This document shows positions 11,522-22,260 of a stretch of 64,000 nucleotides of DNA, piece after piece. The notes beneath the pieces are model-generated. The model was given only the letters and a program-made list of their open reading frames with translations. It had not been told where the DNA came from and did not search any database. The translations under genes were made by a program, and so were the position numbers. Source of the stretch: Strongylocentrotus purpuratus. Taxonomy: Eukaryota > Echinodermata > Echinoidea > Camarodonta > Strongylocentrotidae. The stretch's first letter is position 1. Each line of letters starts with the position of its first letter. The stretch is from NCBI RefSeq assembly GCF_000002235.5, contig NW_022145563.1:1197904-1261903 (forward strand). Direction: 5' to 3'.

Positions 11522-11761
11522 ATGTCTGGCAGAAGAAGTAGCAGAAAAACCAGGAAGAATCCTCCAGTGAGTGAGCAGCCACAACAGCCTCCCCAGGCAG
11601 AGGAAGAGGCTCAAAAGGTAGAAGAAGAGGGACCATCCCTGGCAGAGCTGACGGTTCCCCCACCCCCCCCCCCCCCAAAGATGACCGTGGCAAGGGACGT
11701 GGAAAAAAAGGGCAAGGCAAGGGACAAGAGGAAGCGTAGAGGTAAAAAACATCTCTTATGA
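11522..11761 (+). pseudogene. 5' exon of Harbinger accessory (Myb/SANT-like?) protein gene
   Basis: The frame opens MSGRRSSRKTRKNPPVSEQP, continues with a Gln/Glu-rich and proline-rich linker, and ends in a strongly basic stretch (KARDKRKRRGKK) before a stop. A good donor GAG|GTAAAA at about 11741 suggests the true exon ends there and the last codons are intronic. Harbinger elements usually carry two genes, a DDE transposase and a Myb-like DNA-binding partner. Position, orientation opposite to the transposase and basic composition fit the partner, but the SANT/Myb domain itself is not visible, so that label is inferred. It is truncated by the internal deletion. Confidence 0.4.
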
Positions 11762-11993
11762 TGCGGGTGAAGTTGCGGAAGCCCTGAACATCCTCATTGC
11801 GTAGCAGGTGCATCAGGTTACCATAGGCACCCTGGTGTGGTCGCAATGTGATCCAGTGACGAACCCAACACATCCTCTCTTTTCTCCTTTCAAGGATGGC
11901 TTGCATCTTGGCCATCAGGATCTTCATCTGCATCTGATTGTGTTGGATGGCCATCAAACAATCCAGCAACACAAGGCGGCGTTCTCTCTCCAT
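11750..11993 (-). pseudogene. N-terminal fragment of PIF/Harbinger transposase
   Basis: Reading leftward from the ATG at 11993, the frame starts MERERRLVLLDCLMAI, passes a basic segment (ERRKERM), then CWVRHWITLRPHQGAYGNL and LLRNEDVQGFRNFTRI. The WVRxW...GxYxxLMxxLRxED...FxNFxR pattern is the conserved N-terminal signature of HARBI1-type transposases. An acceptor-like sequence (TTTCACAG on the minus strand) lies just upstream of the start. The DDE catalytic domain is missing because the element has lost its centre, so this copy cannot encode a working enzyme. Continuation of the frame to 11520 is only the antisense of the plus-strand gene. Confidence 0.7.
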
Positions 11994-12904
11994 CTTGAGT
12001 GACCTGTGAAAGTCTACAGTTGAAGAACTGACAATGATGAGGATGCTGGCAGCATCCAGGGTTGCATACCCAAGTGAAGACCATTTGGCATGGGCGACAT
12101 CCGCCGAAATGAAAGAAGACATAGGTAAAAATTCCGCATATTATCCGTATCTCAACCGTAACATACATATCCAATCCGTAACATCCGTATCCCATCCGTA
12201 ATATTCGTATCCCATCCGCAAGCATACGCAATTACCGCAAGTCCTATCGTAAGATCCGCAATATATATGTCAAAAATACGTTAAACATACGTAACTCCTA
12301 CGTAATAGTGTTTACGTACCCCTATGTATCCGCAGGCATCCGCACACCCGACAAAGTGTGCGGATCAGTTACGTATCTAACGTATCCTGCGGATGAGTTT
12401 ACGTATTTTACGTATGGATAACGTATATTCTGCGGATGCTTACGTATATTTCATCCGCAGCAAAATTTTGAGATTTTCGAAATTCCGCTGCGGATCTGCG
12501 TATGTCTGCGGATCCTGCGGATTGAATTACGGATGGATACGGATGCTTACGGATGATACGGATCCTTGCGGATGCTTACGGACTTTTATCCGTAAGCATC
12601 CGCAGCTACCGTAAGTGGCCGTGTGACTGTGCCATACGGTGATTCTCTTGAATTTAGATTATTTTTCCAGTCAACTGTGGACAGACTTGCATTAAACCTT
12701 GAGTTCCATAATCCAGTTTAACATTATGTTATTGTTCAAAACAAATATGGGTCTGGGTGGTAATATTTTGCGTTTTATCGTTATATTTTTAGCAGTACAT
12801 TATATTTTTTTACAGATTTCTGTTTCCAGTCATTGCTGCAAAGTTTTGAGAACGGCACCCCTTGCTTCACAATCAAACTAATCACGTAACCTGCGGAAAC
12901 GAAA

Positions 12905-13336
12905 ATGGGTGGCGCAAACTCAATACCTGGACTGGAGACATGGTACCCAAACGCCAAAGAAAAGGACTGTAAGTGTGCGAAATGTGGCGTGACACTCCTC
13001 TGTGAGTTGGTAGCCTGCATGGGGCAGCAAACGTATGCATTTATGAAGCAGGCTGTGGGAAAAGAAACCATCAAAATTTCGAAGAATGTTGGTGTGGGTT
13101 TCGGTCCGAAGGGACCGACAGGCAGCGCTTCGTCTGGGGGGGAGGTAGTCATCGAAAAGGGCGAGTGGCTCATCACTTACCTCCGTAGATTAGATTCCAA
13201 GCACATGTGCACCGATTGTTTCAGGAAAACCTTTCCAAAAGAGTTCGCGGGTATTCTCCTTTCATCTGTTGGAAAGGCCAAAGTGATTAATTCGCAGTAC
13301 GAATGGCTTAAAATGAGCTACGGAACGACGAAGTGA
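12905..13336 (+). CDS. small four-cysteine protein, gene copy 1 (143 aa)
   Basis: The start is chosen at the ATG in GAAAATGGG context (A at -3, G at +4), about 90 nt after the TTTTTTACAG acceptor at 12815. The protein begins MGGANS, which fits the N-myristoylation pattern (Gly2, Ser6). Two CxxC pairs, C24/C27 (CAKC) and C102/C105 (CTDC), could bind one zinc ion. C22, C33 and C38 are extra cysteines. The segment around residues 35-50 (AFMKQA) and the C-terminal half (EWLITYL, FAGILLSSVGKAKVINSQYEW) are almost unchanged in copies 2 and 3. The central residues 52-86 differ strongly and are glycine-rich here. There is no signal peptide or membrane segment. Function is unknown and I do not recognise the family. 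Three conserved copies with most changes confined to one linker argue for a real protein. Confidence 0.75.
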   Translation: MGGANSIPGLETWYPNAKEKDCKCAKCGVTLLCELVACMGQQTYAFMKQAVGKETIKISKNVGVGFGPKGPTGSASSGGEVVIEKGEWLITYLRRLDSKHMCTDCFRKTFPKEFAGILLSSVGKAKVINSQYEWLKMSYGTTK

Positions 13337-13632
13337 TTTCTGAATTCGTTTATCTATCATGTTGCACGTAGGCATACATCCTTCTTTAATTCCGAATCAA
13401 GTTAGGTAAAACGTTGTCATGTAAAGTAAACGATTGTTGTTATCATGTGGGTTCATGTTTAATATAGATAATGCATTGACAACGTGATGGCTATTTTACA
13501 GCACACAACGAAAACAAACATTCTGTATCCCCTAGGACACCATTTAAATCCACAAGTGAATCACTTTATCATCGTAATTGTCTTTGGAATGGGGTAATTT
13601 TGGGTGTTCAGAGTCATAAATGGATATGCAAG

Positions 13633-13638
13633 AATAAA
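13633..13638 (+). promoter_or_regulatory. candidate poly(A) signal of gene copy 1
   Basis: AATAAA lies about 300 bp after the stop codon. The aligned position in copies 2 and 3 reads AATACA (43514-43519 and 59837-59842), a weaker variant. Confidence 0.4.
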
Positions 13639-13699
13639 GCGCTTTTCTAATTTTGTTATGCAATGGGTTTTCGCTGTGGTTGTCTGGTTGATATAAGGT

Positions 13700-15390
13700 A
13701 AGATAAGCAAGTACCGGAGGTTCCTTTTAATTATTTTAATCCTTTATCTTCTGATTTGAAGGTTTTTGTATTAATTCAACACAACATTTATAATCTTAAG
13801 GTTGCTCTATCCGAGTTGGTTTTTTTAATGATAATGACATTATATATACGGATCAACCTGTTAAATATTTATGAGTACATGCAGGCGAAAATAGGAAACT
13901 GTTACAAGATTTAAACTTGAACGTAAGAATAGATAAAATTCGAAATTTATTAAATATGTGTAAAATTATGAAATCTTACGTTTTAAGGTAGAATAATGGT
14001 TTTTAAAATGTTAGCGGCGTCACAATTTGTGCATACCGCAACTGATGTTCCAGTACCAAAACACATTTTACATATATTGAATAAACTATTGTTTTGTTTC
14101 TTATGGAATTCCCAAGAAGAAGAAAAATTAAACGTTATGTAATTATAAATGATATCGAAAATGGTGATTGAATACGATTTATATTGCTAGTAAAATATCT
14201 TCACTTCATTTGTCATGGATATCTGTAATTGGAAAAATATGTTTAGATACTGGTCAGATAAAATAGGGGATTTGCCACTTTGTTTACAGTTCAATTGTAA
14301 TATAAAAGATATGAATGTATTATGCTCTAAACATAATTTGCCAGAATTGTATGTAGACCTTTTTTGTACTTGGTCAGAACTAAGATTCATTGATATGTTT
14401 AAAGCAAGAAACATTCCAAATGAAATTATTTGGAAAAAATAGTAACATTATCTTTACGAAAAAAATATTGTTTTATCGAGAATGGCAAGATGCCGTCTTA
14501 TTGAAAATTCATTTATTGATTACAAATGGTATTTTGAAGGATTCTTCATTAATTAATAAAAAGTGAACGCACAACAGCTCCTATTTGATTTTAAAATTTA
14601 AAGAAAGCATTTCCGCAATGTTTGTTAGATAGATTGAGTGATGTCAATGATTTTTGAAGATGAATGTGATATTTCGAATCTTATAGAAATAGAAACAGGG
14701 GATAAAGTAAATGTTTTTGTTTTGAAAGTGAAAGATTACTATCGCTTGTTAATACGGATGAAGTTTAAAAAAACAATTGTCATTTATTTGTGGAATTCCT
14801 TTCTAGATTTAGGTGATGACTTTGTTTGGAAGGATGTATTTTCATTCAAATTAAAGCAAATTCGTAATAATAAAGTTAAACAGTTTAATTTCAAGATGAT
14901 TCACAGGTTTATTGCCTCAAAGGAAAATGTACATGAGTGGCAAAATGTGAATAATTATTTATGCAACACTTGTTGACAATTTGATTCACTTTATGTTATA
15001 TTGCAAGGATGTGATTATTTTTTGGAAAATGATATGTAATTTGATATTTCACATATTCCACGTAGAAATACAAATAAACCAACATATATCAGTTGTGTCT
15101 AAGGACATATAGGCCTATATTCTTCTGAATATTATTTTTGATTATGCGCAATATGCAATTTAGGATTGTCAATGGTTCTGTTTTTTACCCACATGCTTTG
15201 CTTTTTCAATACAAGTCGTTGCTAAGATTGTTTTTAAGGTAATAAGGAATTAATACTAAGCTGGAAGAATTGTTGAATATACTTTAATATTTAGCCAATG
15301 TTATTTTTCACTCAATCACTGAGTAATTCATGTAAATTATCATGTATTGAAATTATGGAAATAAAGACCATGCTTGAGGATTCTAATCTT
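13700..15390 (+). mobile_element. degenerate LINE 3' portion (copy 1)
   Basis: Broken plus-strand frames resemble the C-terminal region of LINE reverse-transcriptase polyproteins. At 14215-14442 the text runs WKNMFRYWSDKIGDLP, then FCTWSELRFIDMFKARN and NEIIWKK. At 14638-15050 it runs WKDVFSFKLKQIRNNKVKQF, then MIHRFIASKENVHEWQN and LCNTC with a nearby LQGCDYFLEND. The latter matches the familiar pattern before the terminal CxxC...H region of L1/Tx1-like or related LINEs. An AATAAA signal at about 15360 marks the likely 3' end. Stops and frameshifts make it dead. Homologous tails follow gene copies 2 and 3, so it is part of the duplicated unit. Confidence 0.6.
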
Positions 15391-15416
15391 CATTCCGTTT
15401 CTGTTTAATTTTGTAT

Positions 15417-15443
15417 GTATATATATATATATATATATATATA
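15417..15443. repeat. (TA)n microsatellite
   Basis: Uninterrupted TA dinucleotides at the downstream edge of the LINE remnant. Copies 2 and 3 have only a short equivalent. Confidence 0.85.
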
Positions 15444-15582
15444 AACTTCTACTGAGTCCCAATTCGTCCTAACTTTAAAACGAAGTGGGCCTACGCCCAA
15501 ACCGGGTGAATTGTTTTCACTCTTCATTCCAACAGAATCTGACATGCATTATGCATACATGACATACCTACACTGGGAGATG

Positions 15583-15583
15583 A

Positions 15584-15616
<33 letters not shown>

Positions 15617-15965
15617 AAAAGAGAGATGGGGAGGAAGATGAAGTAATAATGTGATTTGATTTGATTTGATTTGATTTATTTATTCTGTTTGATTTTCTTT
15701 TTCTTTTGCATTTTGCAAATATATAACAAACAAAACATTGCAAATTTTACACATTACAAAAGAATATAATGTCGAATAAAGTAACTAATCGAAACCATCC
15801 AACAGGAGGGTTGACAAAGTAAGCAAAGCTTGATAGCATGACTACCCTCAATGGATACATAATAATACGAATATGGTGAAACAAATATTGGTAAAAGGGG
15901 AGAGAGAGAGAGAGTTGAGAGAGAGAGAGAGAGAGAGAGGGGGAGGAGGGAGAGGGGGAAGGAGA
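15583..15965. repeat. (GA)n-rich simple sequence with a short GATTT array
   Basis: GA runs at about 15590-15635 and 15898-15965 enclose a small GATTTGATTT tandem repeat at 15650-15680. This is equivalent to GA-rich stretches at 45805-45955 and 63590-63735. Confidence 0.8.
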
Positions 15966-15967
15966 GA

Positions 15968-16407
15968 GTGGAGTGAGGAAACTATGAATTCCTAGAATCC
16001 ATTGAGATGTAGGCCCTATATTAATCGTTTATAATATACCAATCTCTCCTGCAGACCCGTTTGAATATCTAAGTTAGATGTGAAAAAACGTGGTGAAACT
16101 TCAAACATATGATTTAAACTTTTACGATATCCTGCCACCAACCCCTCCAACCCTACCCTATCCCTCCCCTCCTCCCCCCCCCCTCTCTCTCTCTCTCTGA
16201 AGTGAGGAAACTATGAATTACTAGAATCCATTGAGATGTAGGCCCTATATTAATCGTTTATAATATACCAATCTCTCCTGCAGACCCGTGTTGAATATCT
16301 AAGTTAGATGTGAAAAAACGTGGTGAAACTTCAAACATATGATTTAAACTTTTACGATATCCTGCCACCAACCCCTCCAACCCTACCCTATCCCTCCCCT
16401 CCTCCCC

Positions 16408-16446
<39 letters not shown>
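15968..16446. repeat. tandem duplication, unit about 228 bp, with (CT)n ends
   Basis: A segment starting GTGAGGAAACTATGAATT at about 15974 recurs from 16202 with very few differences. Each copy ends in a C run followed by (CT)n (16180-16199 and 16418-16446). The repeat is single in copy 2 (about 45960-46180). Confidence 0.85.
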
Positions 16447-16449
<3 letters not shown>

Positions 16450-17345
16450 CCTGCTCTATTCCATTATATTCTATGCACGTACCATTTCCCTTATTAGAAA
16501 TAAGTACGTCTCTAATTTGTGGAGAATCACATTTCATAAATGCATGACATTCTGTTTGTGGGCATTTTAGGACAGTCATCTTATTACTCATTATTCTTTA
16601 AACTGCGTTTTTTGGTGGACTGAATCATTTTAGGTGCTACCAAATACATAATGAATGCTACGACTTAATCAAAAGCAGAGTCTGCAGTTATAATATTTTT
16701 ACTCACCTACCTACACATACACCTGCAAATATCGATGGATATGGTCGTCTGACTCGAGCTCAATAACGTGTGGTGAGATTTGTTGTGCAAATTTCTGAAA
16801 TTTTTTGAAATCCTGAATCCTGAAAAAGAATGATCATAAAAAAAAAAAAAATCAAAAAAATTAATATAAAAAAACGAGAGAACTCAAAACATTATTGAGG
16901 AATACTGAATCTGAACAGAAATCTCAACAGAACATAGGCAAATCATTTAAAAACAATAAAACTATAGATAATTATGATCGCATGACACTCGTCAAAATTA
17001 GTGCGTAGTATTTAGGAAGAGGAAGAGGGGTCTTTCCTGCCCATTTTTCAAGTAAGCCCAAAGTAAACCTTTTTACCCCCTAAAAAAAAAAAAGAAAAGA
17101 TAAATCAGTAAATATTTATTTTGATAGAATTTATCTTGATTTAATTTGAATTTCGTTTATTTCCTTCTTTTATCTTTTTTCTTCTCTTCTTCTTTTTCTT
17201 CTTCTTCTTTGTCTACATCTTCTGTCCAACTCTTGACCCTCAATTTGACTTCATCTGGATTGGCAATTTATACTTCGCCGATATAATATTAGGCCCCCCT
17301 TTTTAAAAACAAATCATTATTAGTATTTTTTAAAATATATTCATA
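16447..17345. other. noncoding part of the repeated unit
   Basis: This stretch aligns with 50150-50990 in the third unit. It contains poly(A) runs and a CTT-rich tract near 17165-17210. No gene was recognised. Open frames starting MNFVYFLLL in the third unit are CTT-repeat artefacts. Confidence 0.5.
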
Positions 17346-17464
17346 GATGCTTCTAAGAATGACGCTTGTCGACAATCACTGTACGTGCGAGTGCGACATG
17401 AACGGAGCTCTATGCTTTGCCATAACAAGTACAACATTGGCAACACCTTCTACGACAAGAACGG
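17346..17464 (+). pseudogene. cysteine-rich exon-like fragment
   Basis: The fragment is bounded by an ATTCATAG acceptor-like and an AACG|GTAAAT donor-like site. Two overlapping frames look protein-like: HCTCECDMNGALCF in one, and after a frame shift CHNKYNIGNTFYDKNGKCQW in the other. Together they resemble the spacing of a small cysteine-rich extracellular repeat of von Willebrand C type, but the match is weak. The corresponding position in the third unit (near 50985) has lost this segment. This may be a shuffled or decayed exon. Confidence 0.25.
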
Positions 17465-18059
17465 TAAATGCCAATGGACGGAGGCGTTGAGTGGCCCGAG
17501 TCTGGAATAGTGGAGGGAGTAGGAATGAAAAACGACCATCGATTAGAAATAGGGGTTGGGAATGTGTCATTTAATCTATATCTTATATTCTCCTGTCCTT
17601 TCTCAGTTTCTCTCTCTTTCCCCTTTTCTCTTTAGGGTGGTATTCTCGAAAGCGGCCTAAGTTAAACCTGGCCTAAGTTAAACCGTGGTTTAGTTAGGCC
17701 AGGTTTAACTTAGGCCGCTGACCTAAGTCATTTTCATTTCTCGAAAGGTGGCCTAACTGATCCATGGTTTAAACCTGGCCTAACTTAGTCCATGGATTAT
17801 TCACCATGGTTACAGTTTCTGCACATGCTCAGTACCGAAGCTGCGACGTCACAATGCACTAAGACAATGGGCTAAGATAATGGATGCGCGCAGTGTGGAG
17901 AGGATGCATCACCTCGACAACTTGAGCAATACGACGTCCAGGGGCGGCGGAGCGACTTCCAAAGCGGGGGACAGCACCAACAAAAAGGGCACTTGCTGGA
18001 ATTGTATCATTGTTAAAAGGGAAATTATCAGAGGTGAAAAGTGTCACATATCGCACCTG

Positions 18060-18415
18060 TAAAGGGGCATTGAACATATTTTAAAAGGGGCACTTATAAG
18101 AATAAAAAAGAGGCACTTATAATAAAGGAAATAATTGTGCATTTGTTGAAAGAAAAGGGGCACCGATATTTTGTTAATAGGGGCACCTCTCAGATTTAAA
18201 TAGGGCAATTATCAGAGGTGAAGGGGCACTTCTCAAAAGTGAAAAGGGGCACTTATTGCAAAGGAAAATGGAAACTTGTCAAAGGAAAAGGGGCGCGTGT
18301 CAAAATTAAAGGGGCACTTATCAGAGGTGAAAAGGGGAAGGGGCACTTCTTACAAAGTTAAAAGGGCACTTTCCTACATAAAAAGGGAAATTTGAAAAAA
18401 GGGGGCACTGTACCC
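18060..18415. repeat. GGGGCACTT minisatellite (outer element)
   Basis: Irregular tandem units of about 25-35 bp centre on AAAAGGGGCACTTATCAGAG. The same array is present in the inner element at 20400-20770. Confidence 0.75.
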
Positions 18416-18453
18416 CCCCCCAACCTTTTTCTTCCTTTCTCCATCTCTCTCTT

Positions 18454-18461
<8 letters not shown>

Positions 18462-18498
<37 letters not shown>
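18462..18498. repeat. (CA)n microsatellite flanked by (CT)n
   Basis: A run of CA dinucleotides between CT-rich tracts. The nested element has a much shorter run at 20821-20830. Confidence 0.85.
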
Positions 18499-18499
<1 letters not shown>

Positions 18500-20399
18500 T
18501 CTCACATCATTGTTTATTTCTCTCACCATTACATTGTTCTTTCTCATTTGGTTCCCTTTCTCTTTTACTCTATCTCTCTCTCTCTCTCCCTCTCTGTTCT
18601 CTCACTGTTCTATTTCAAGACATTTCCATCTATAATTCAATGAACCCAACAGTATGCACACTTAAAATCAAAAGATATGAAAGGAATATTGTATATAACA
18701 TATCAACAAGTATGTTCAATTTATTTATTGTTCTTAAAACAGAAAATATTGTAATTCACGATGAATACGATTATAAGATTGAAGGTAAAATATTAAGCTC
18801 CAATAGCCTCATAATCTGCTACTTGAAACTATTAGAATTAAATGTTATGTATTTTTTTAATGTTACATTAATATTTCCCATTTTTTTAAACAAAGCATAG
18901 TCTACTTTTGAGACGTGTTTCTTTTGCAGGGAATCTGTTATATCATGACTTGCACTACATTATAAAACACATTATAAAACATGATTTCTTAAATGATTAA
19001 AAATCACAATTTTTCCAGTGAAACAATGAACATCTGATGTACATAAAAACATCCTTATGAGTGATGGTTGCTTTGTGGTTCACACACACAACAATGACAT
19101 ATCAGGCTTTTTATCAATGGTTGCTTGTTTGTTACCATAGCTTCATGTTATGAGGATTATAATACAAAGGTTTTGATCCCCATGCATTCACAGTTACAGC
19201 ATATGGAGTCTGGTTCATTGAAGAGGCTAAGTAGAACTTCATAGTCCTTGCAAGTATGTCTGTTGAATGAAAAAAGATAAGAATGAAAGGAAGCACATTG
19301 AAACCTATTTCTGTTAAACATTAAAAAGGTCTTGCATGTACATTGCGACCAAAGTGGACTTGCATGCATATTGTGGTAAAAGTGGAGTGCATAATCAATT
19401 ACATAAAAGTATTGATGGAAAAATGTGAATGAACAAATGCCATCCTTGAAGTACCTGGGCATACAAACAACAACTTATTCGTACAGCCTACCTGTCAGAA
19501 ATTCAGCAGCTCAGTCGTTCTCCTTCCTCTCTCTGAATTTGTCTCAATTATCAGGGAATTTACCTTCATTTATTCTACTGAAGAAGAACATCATCCTGAA
19601 ACAAAAATAAAAAGGTTTAGACCTCATTAAAATATCAAAGATCTACTCCATTGGTAATTGGTCTTAGTTATAGTGTCAATCATATTCTAACTTTAAGAAA
19701 TAAACTTAAGGCGCCTTTCATGTAGGCAGTGACTAGGCACCCCCTCCCCACTCAGTAATCATTGATTTACAGAATGACTACCGGTATCTCTTTTAAAGTC
19801 AAGAACAAATATACACATTCTTGCAGTACAATGTCACAAATGTGCTTGCACCAAGTTGTACTTGCCATGTCATGGCCTAAGAAAGCCCTTAGGTTGGTAT
19901 TCTCGAAAGCGGCCTAAGTTAAACCTGGCCTAAGTTAAACCGTGGTTTAGTTAGGCCAGGCTTAACTTAGGCCGCTGACCTAAGTCATTTTCATTTCTCG
20001 AAAGGTGGCCTAACTGATCCATGGTTTAAACCTGGCCTAACTTAGTCCATGGATTATTCACCATGGTTACGGTTTCTGCACATGCTCAGTACCGAAGCTG
20101 CGACGTCACAATGCACTAAGACAATGGGCTAAGACAATCGATGCGCGCAGTGTTGAGAGGATGCATCACCTCGACAACTTGAGCAATATGACGTCACAAT
20201 GCACTAAGACAATGGGCTAAGACAATGGATGCGCGCAGTGTGGAGAGGGTGCATCACCTCGACAACTTGAGCAATATGACGTCCAGGGACGGCGGAGCGA
20301 CTTCCAAAGCGGGGGGCAGCACCAACAAAAAGGGCACTTGCTGGAATTGTATCATTGTTAAAAGGGAAATTATCAGAGGTGAAAAGGGTCACATATCGC

Positions 20400-20770
20400 A
20401 CCTGAAAAGGGGCATTGAACATATTTTAAAAGGGGCACTTATGAGAATGAAAAAGAGGCACTTATAATAAAGGAAATGTGCATTTGTTGAAAGAAAAGGG
20501 GCACCGATAATTTTGTTAATAAGGGCACCTCTCAGATTTAAATAGGGCAATTATCAGAGGTGAAGGGGCACTTCTCGAAAGTGAAAAGGGGCACTTAGTT
20601 CAAAGGAAAATGAAAACTTGTCAAAGGAAAAGGGGCGCGTGTCAAAATTAAAGGGGCACTTATCAGAGGTGAAAAGGGGAAGGGGCACTTTTCCTATGGA
20701 AAAAGGGGTACTTCTTACAAAGTTAAAAGGGAACTTTCCTATATAAAAAGGGGCATTTGAAAAGGGGGGC
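20400..20770. repeat. GGGGCACTT minisatellite (inner element)
   Basis: Second copy of the array described for the outer element, with a different number and order of units. Confidence 0.75.
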
Positions 20771-21614
20771 ACTGTACTCTTTCTCAACTCTTTCTCCCTA
20801 TCTCCATCTCTCTCTCTCTCTCACACACACTATCTCACATCATTGTTTATTTCTCTCACCATTAAATTGTTCTTTCTCATTTGGTTCCCTTTCTCTTTTA
20901 CTCTATCTCTCTCTCTCTCTCTCGCTCGCTCTCTGTTCTCTCACTGTTCTATTTCAATACTTTTTCCCTGTATAATTCAATGAACCCAACAGTATGCACA
21001 CTTAAAATCAAAAGATATGAAATGAATATTGTATATAACATATCAACAATTATGTTCAATTTATTTATTTTTCTTAAAACAGAAAAGATTGTAATTCACG
21101 ATGAATACGATTATAAAATTGAAGGTCAAAATCAAATGTTAAGCTCCAATAGCCTCATAATCTGCTACTTGAAACTATTAGAATTAAATGTTATGTATTT
21201 GTTACATTACCTTCTCCCATTTTTTTAAAACAAAGCATAGTCTACTTTTGAGCCGTGTTTCTTTTGCAGGGAATCTGTTATATCATGACTTGCACTATAC
21301 TATAAAACACATTATAAAACATGATTTCTTAAAATGATTCAAAATCACAATTTTTCCAGTGAAACAATGAACATCTGATGTACATAAAAACATCCTTATG
21401 AGTGATGGTTGCTTTGTGGTTCACACACACAACAAGGACATATCAGGCTTTTTATCAATGGTTGCTTGTTTGTTACCATAGCTTCATGTTATGAGGATTA
21501 TAATACAAAGGTTTTGATCCCCATGCAGTCACAGTTACAGCAGATGGAGTCTGGTTCATTGAAGAGGCTAAGTAGAACTTCATAGTCCTTGCAAGTATGT
21601 CTGTTGAATAAAAA

Positions 21615-22260
21615 GAGTGTAGCTGGAATGGTCGCTGAGTTGATAAAAATGACATAAAACCAATCGCCACTTACCGACTTTATGCGTGTTTGATGAATCC
21701 TCCAAAATAATATACACAGTCACAAATATTGCACCTTTTCCAAAATAGCTCACCACAAATTCACCACAGATAAACTTAACTTGGCTAGCACAAGCGATTG
21801 TTCTCTGGGTGAATGATACAGAAATGATATATAAAATGATGATCCTCCAAATGAAGTGCCGGAGATAGATAAGTTCCAAGTGTACGCAGGAACAAAGTAA
21901 GAAGACGTTCTCGAATTGACTTGTTACTTCGTCGAAGAACTATGAGAAGTGGTGTAGAAAGTTAGAATGAGATGTTGTTTTCATCCTTCTTGGGAGGCAG
22001 GATAAAACAAAGAGAGTTCTGTACCAAATTCTGGGAAGTAAGGGCGAGTCACTGGTGATAACTGCAGTGTCCAGGGCCATTACGCCATTAAGCTGACATT
22101 ACGCCATTAAGCTGAAACTTGTTGACACATATATAGGGGTGGCAGTGCCTGGTATAAGTCAGAGGGCAATGTCCTCCCAAATTGGGTTTGCAAAATAACT
22201 AATGAAACTGAGAAATGAAGAAGGATGAAATGAGGAAAATACTACAAGAGAAAAAAAATA
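21615..22260. other. segment present in the inner but not the outer Harbinger
   Basis: The outer element jumps from GTCTGTTGAATGAAAA to AAGGAAGCACATTG at about 19260-19290. The inner element keeps about 640 bp between the same phrases. It includes a minus-strand open frame (21580-21879) with a possible donor GTAAGT, but no recognisable domain. It may hold an exon of an element gene. Confidence 0.4.

Larger units (their letters stand above)
11083..12630. mobile_element. internally deleted PIF/Harbinger element
   Basis: The ends are inverted: ACAGTCACACGGCCA at 11083 and TGGCCGTGTGACTGT at 12630. Large subterminal zones on both sides are dense in TACGGATG/CATCCGTA words. The flanks read GCT and GCC, a possible imperfect 3-bp duplication. 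The interior holds the start of one gene on the plus strand (11522) and the start of a Harbinger transposase on the minus strand (ending 11993), converging on a junction at about 11742-11760. The 3' parts of both genes are missing. It lies in the intron of gene copy 1 and is absent from copies 2 and 3. Confidence 0.8.

Noticed and set aside
12781..13176. Minus-strand frames opposite the three small genes (also 42720-43043 and 59043-59366)
   Set aside because: They are shadows of the plus-strand coding exons. The plus strand has the conserved start context, splice acceptor and cysteine pairs.
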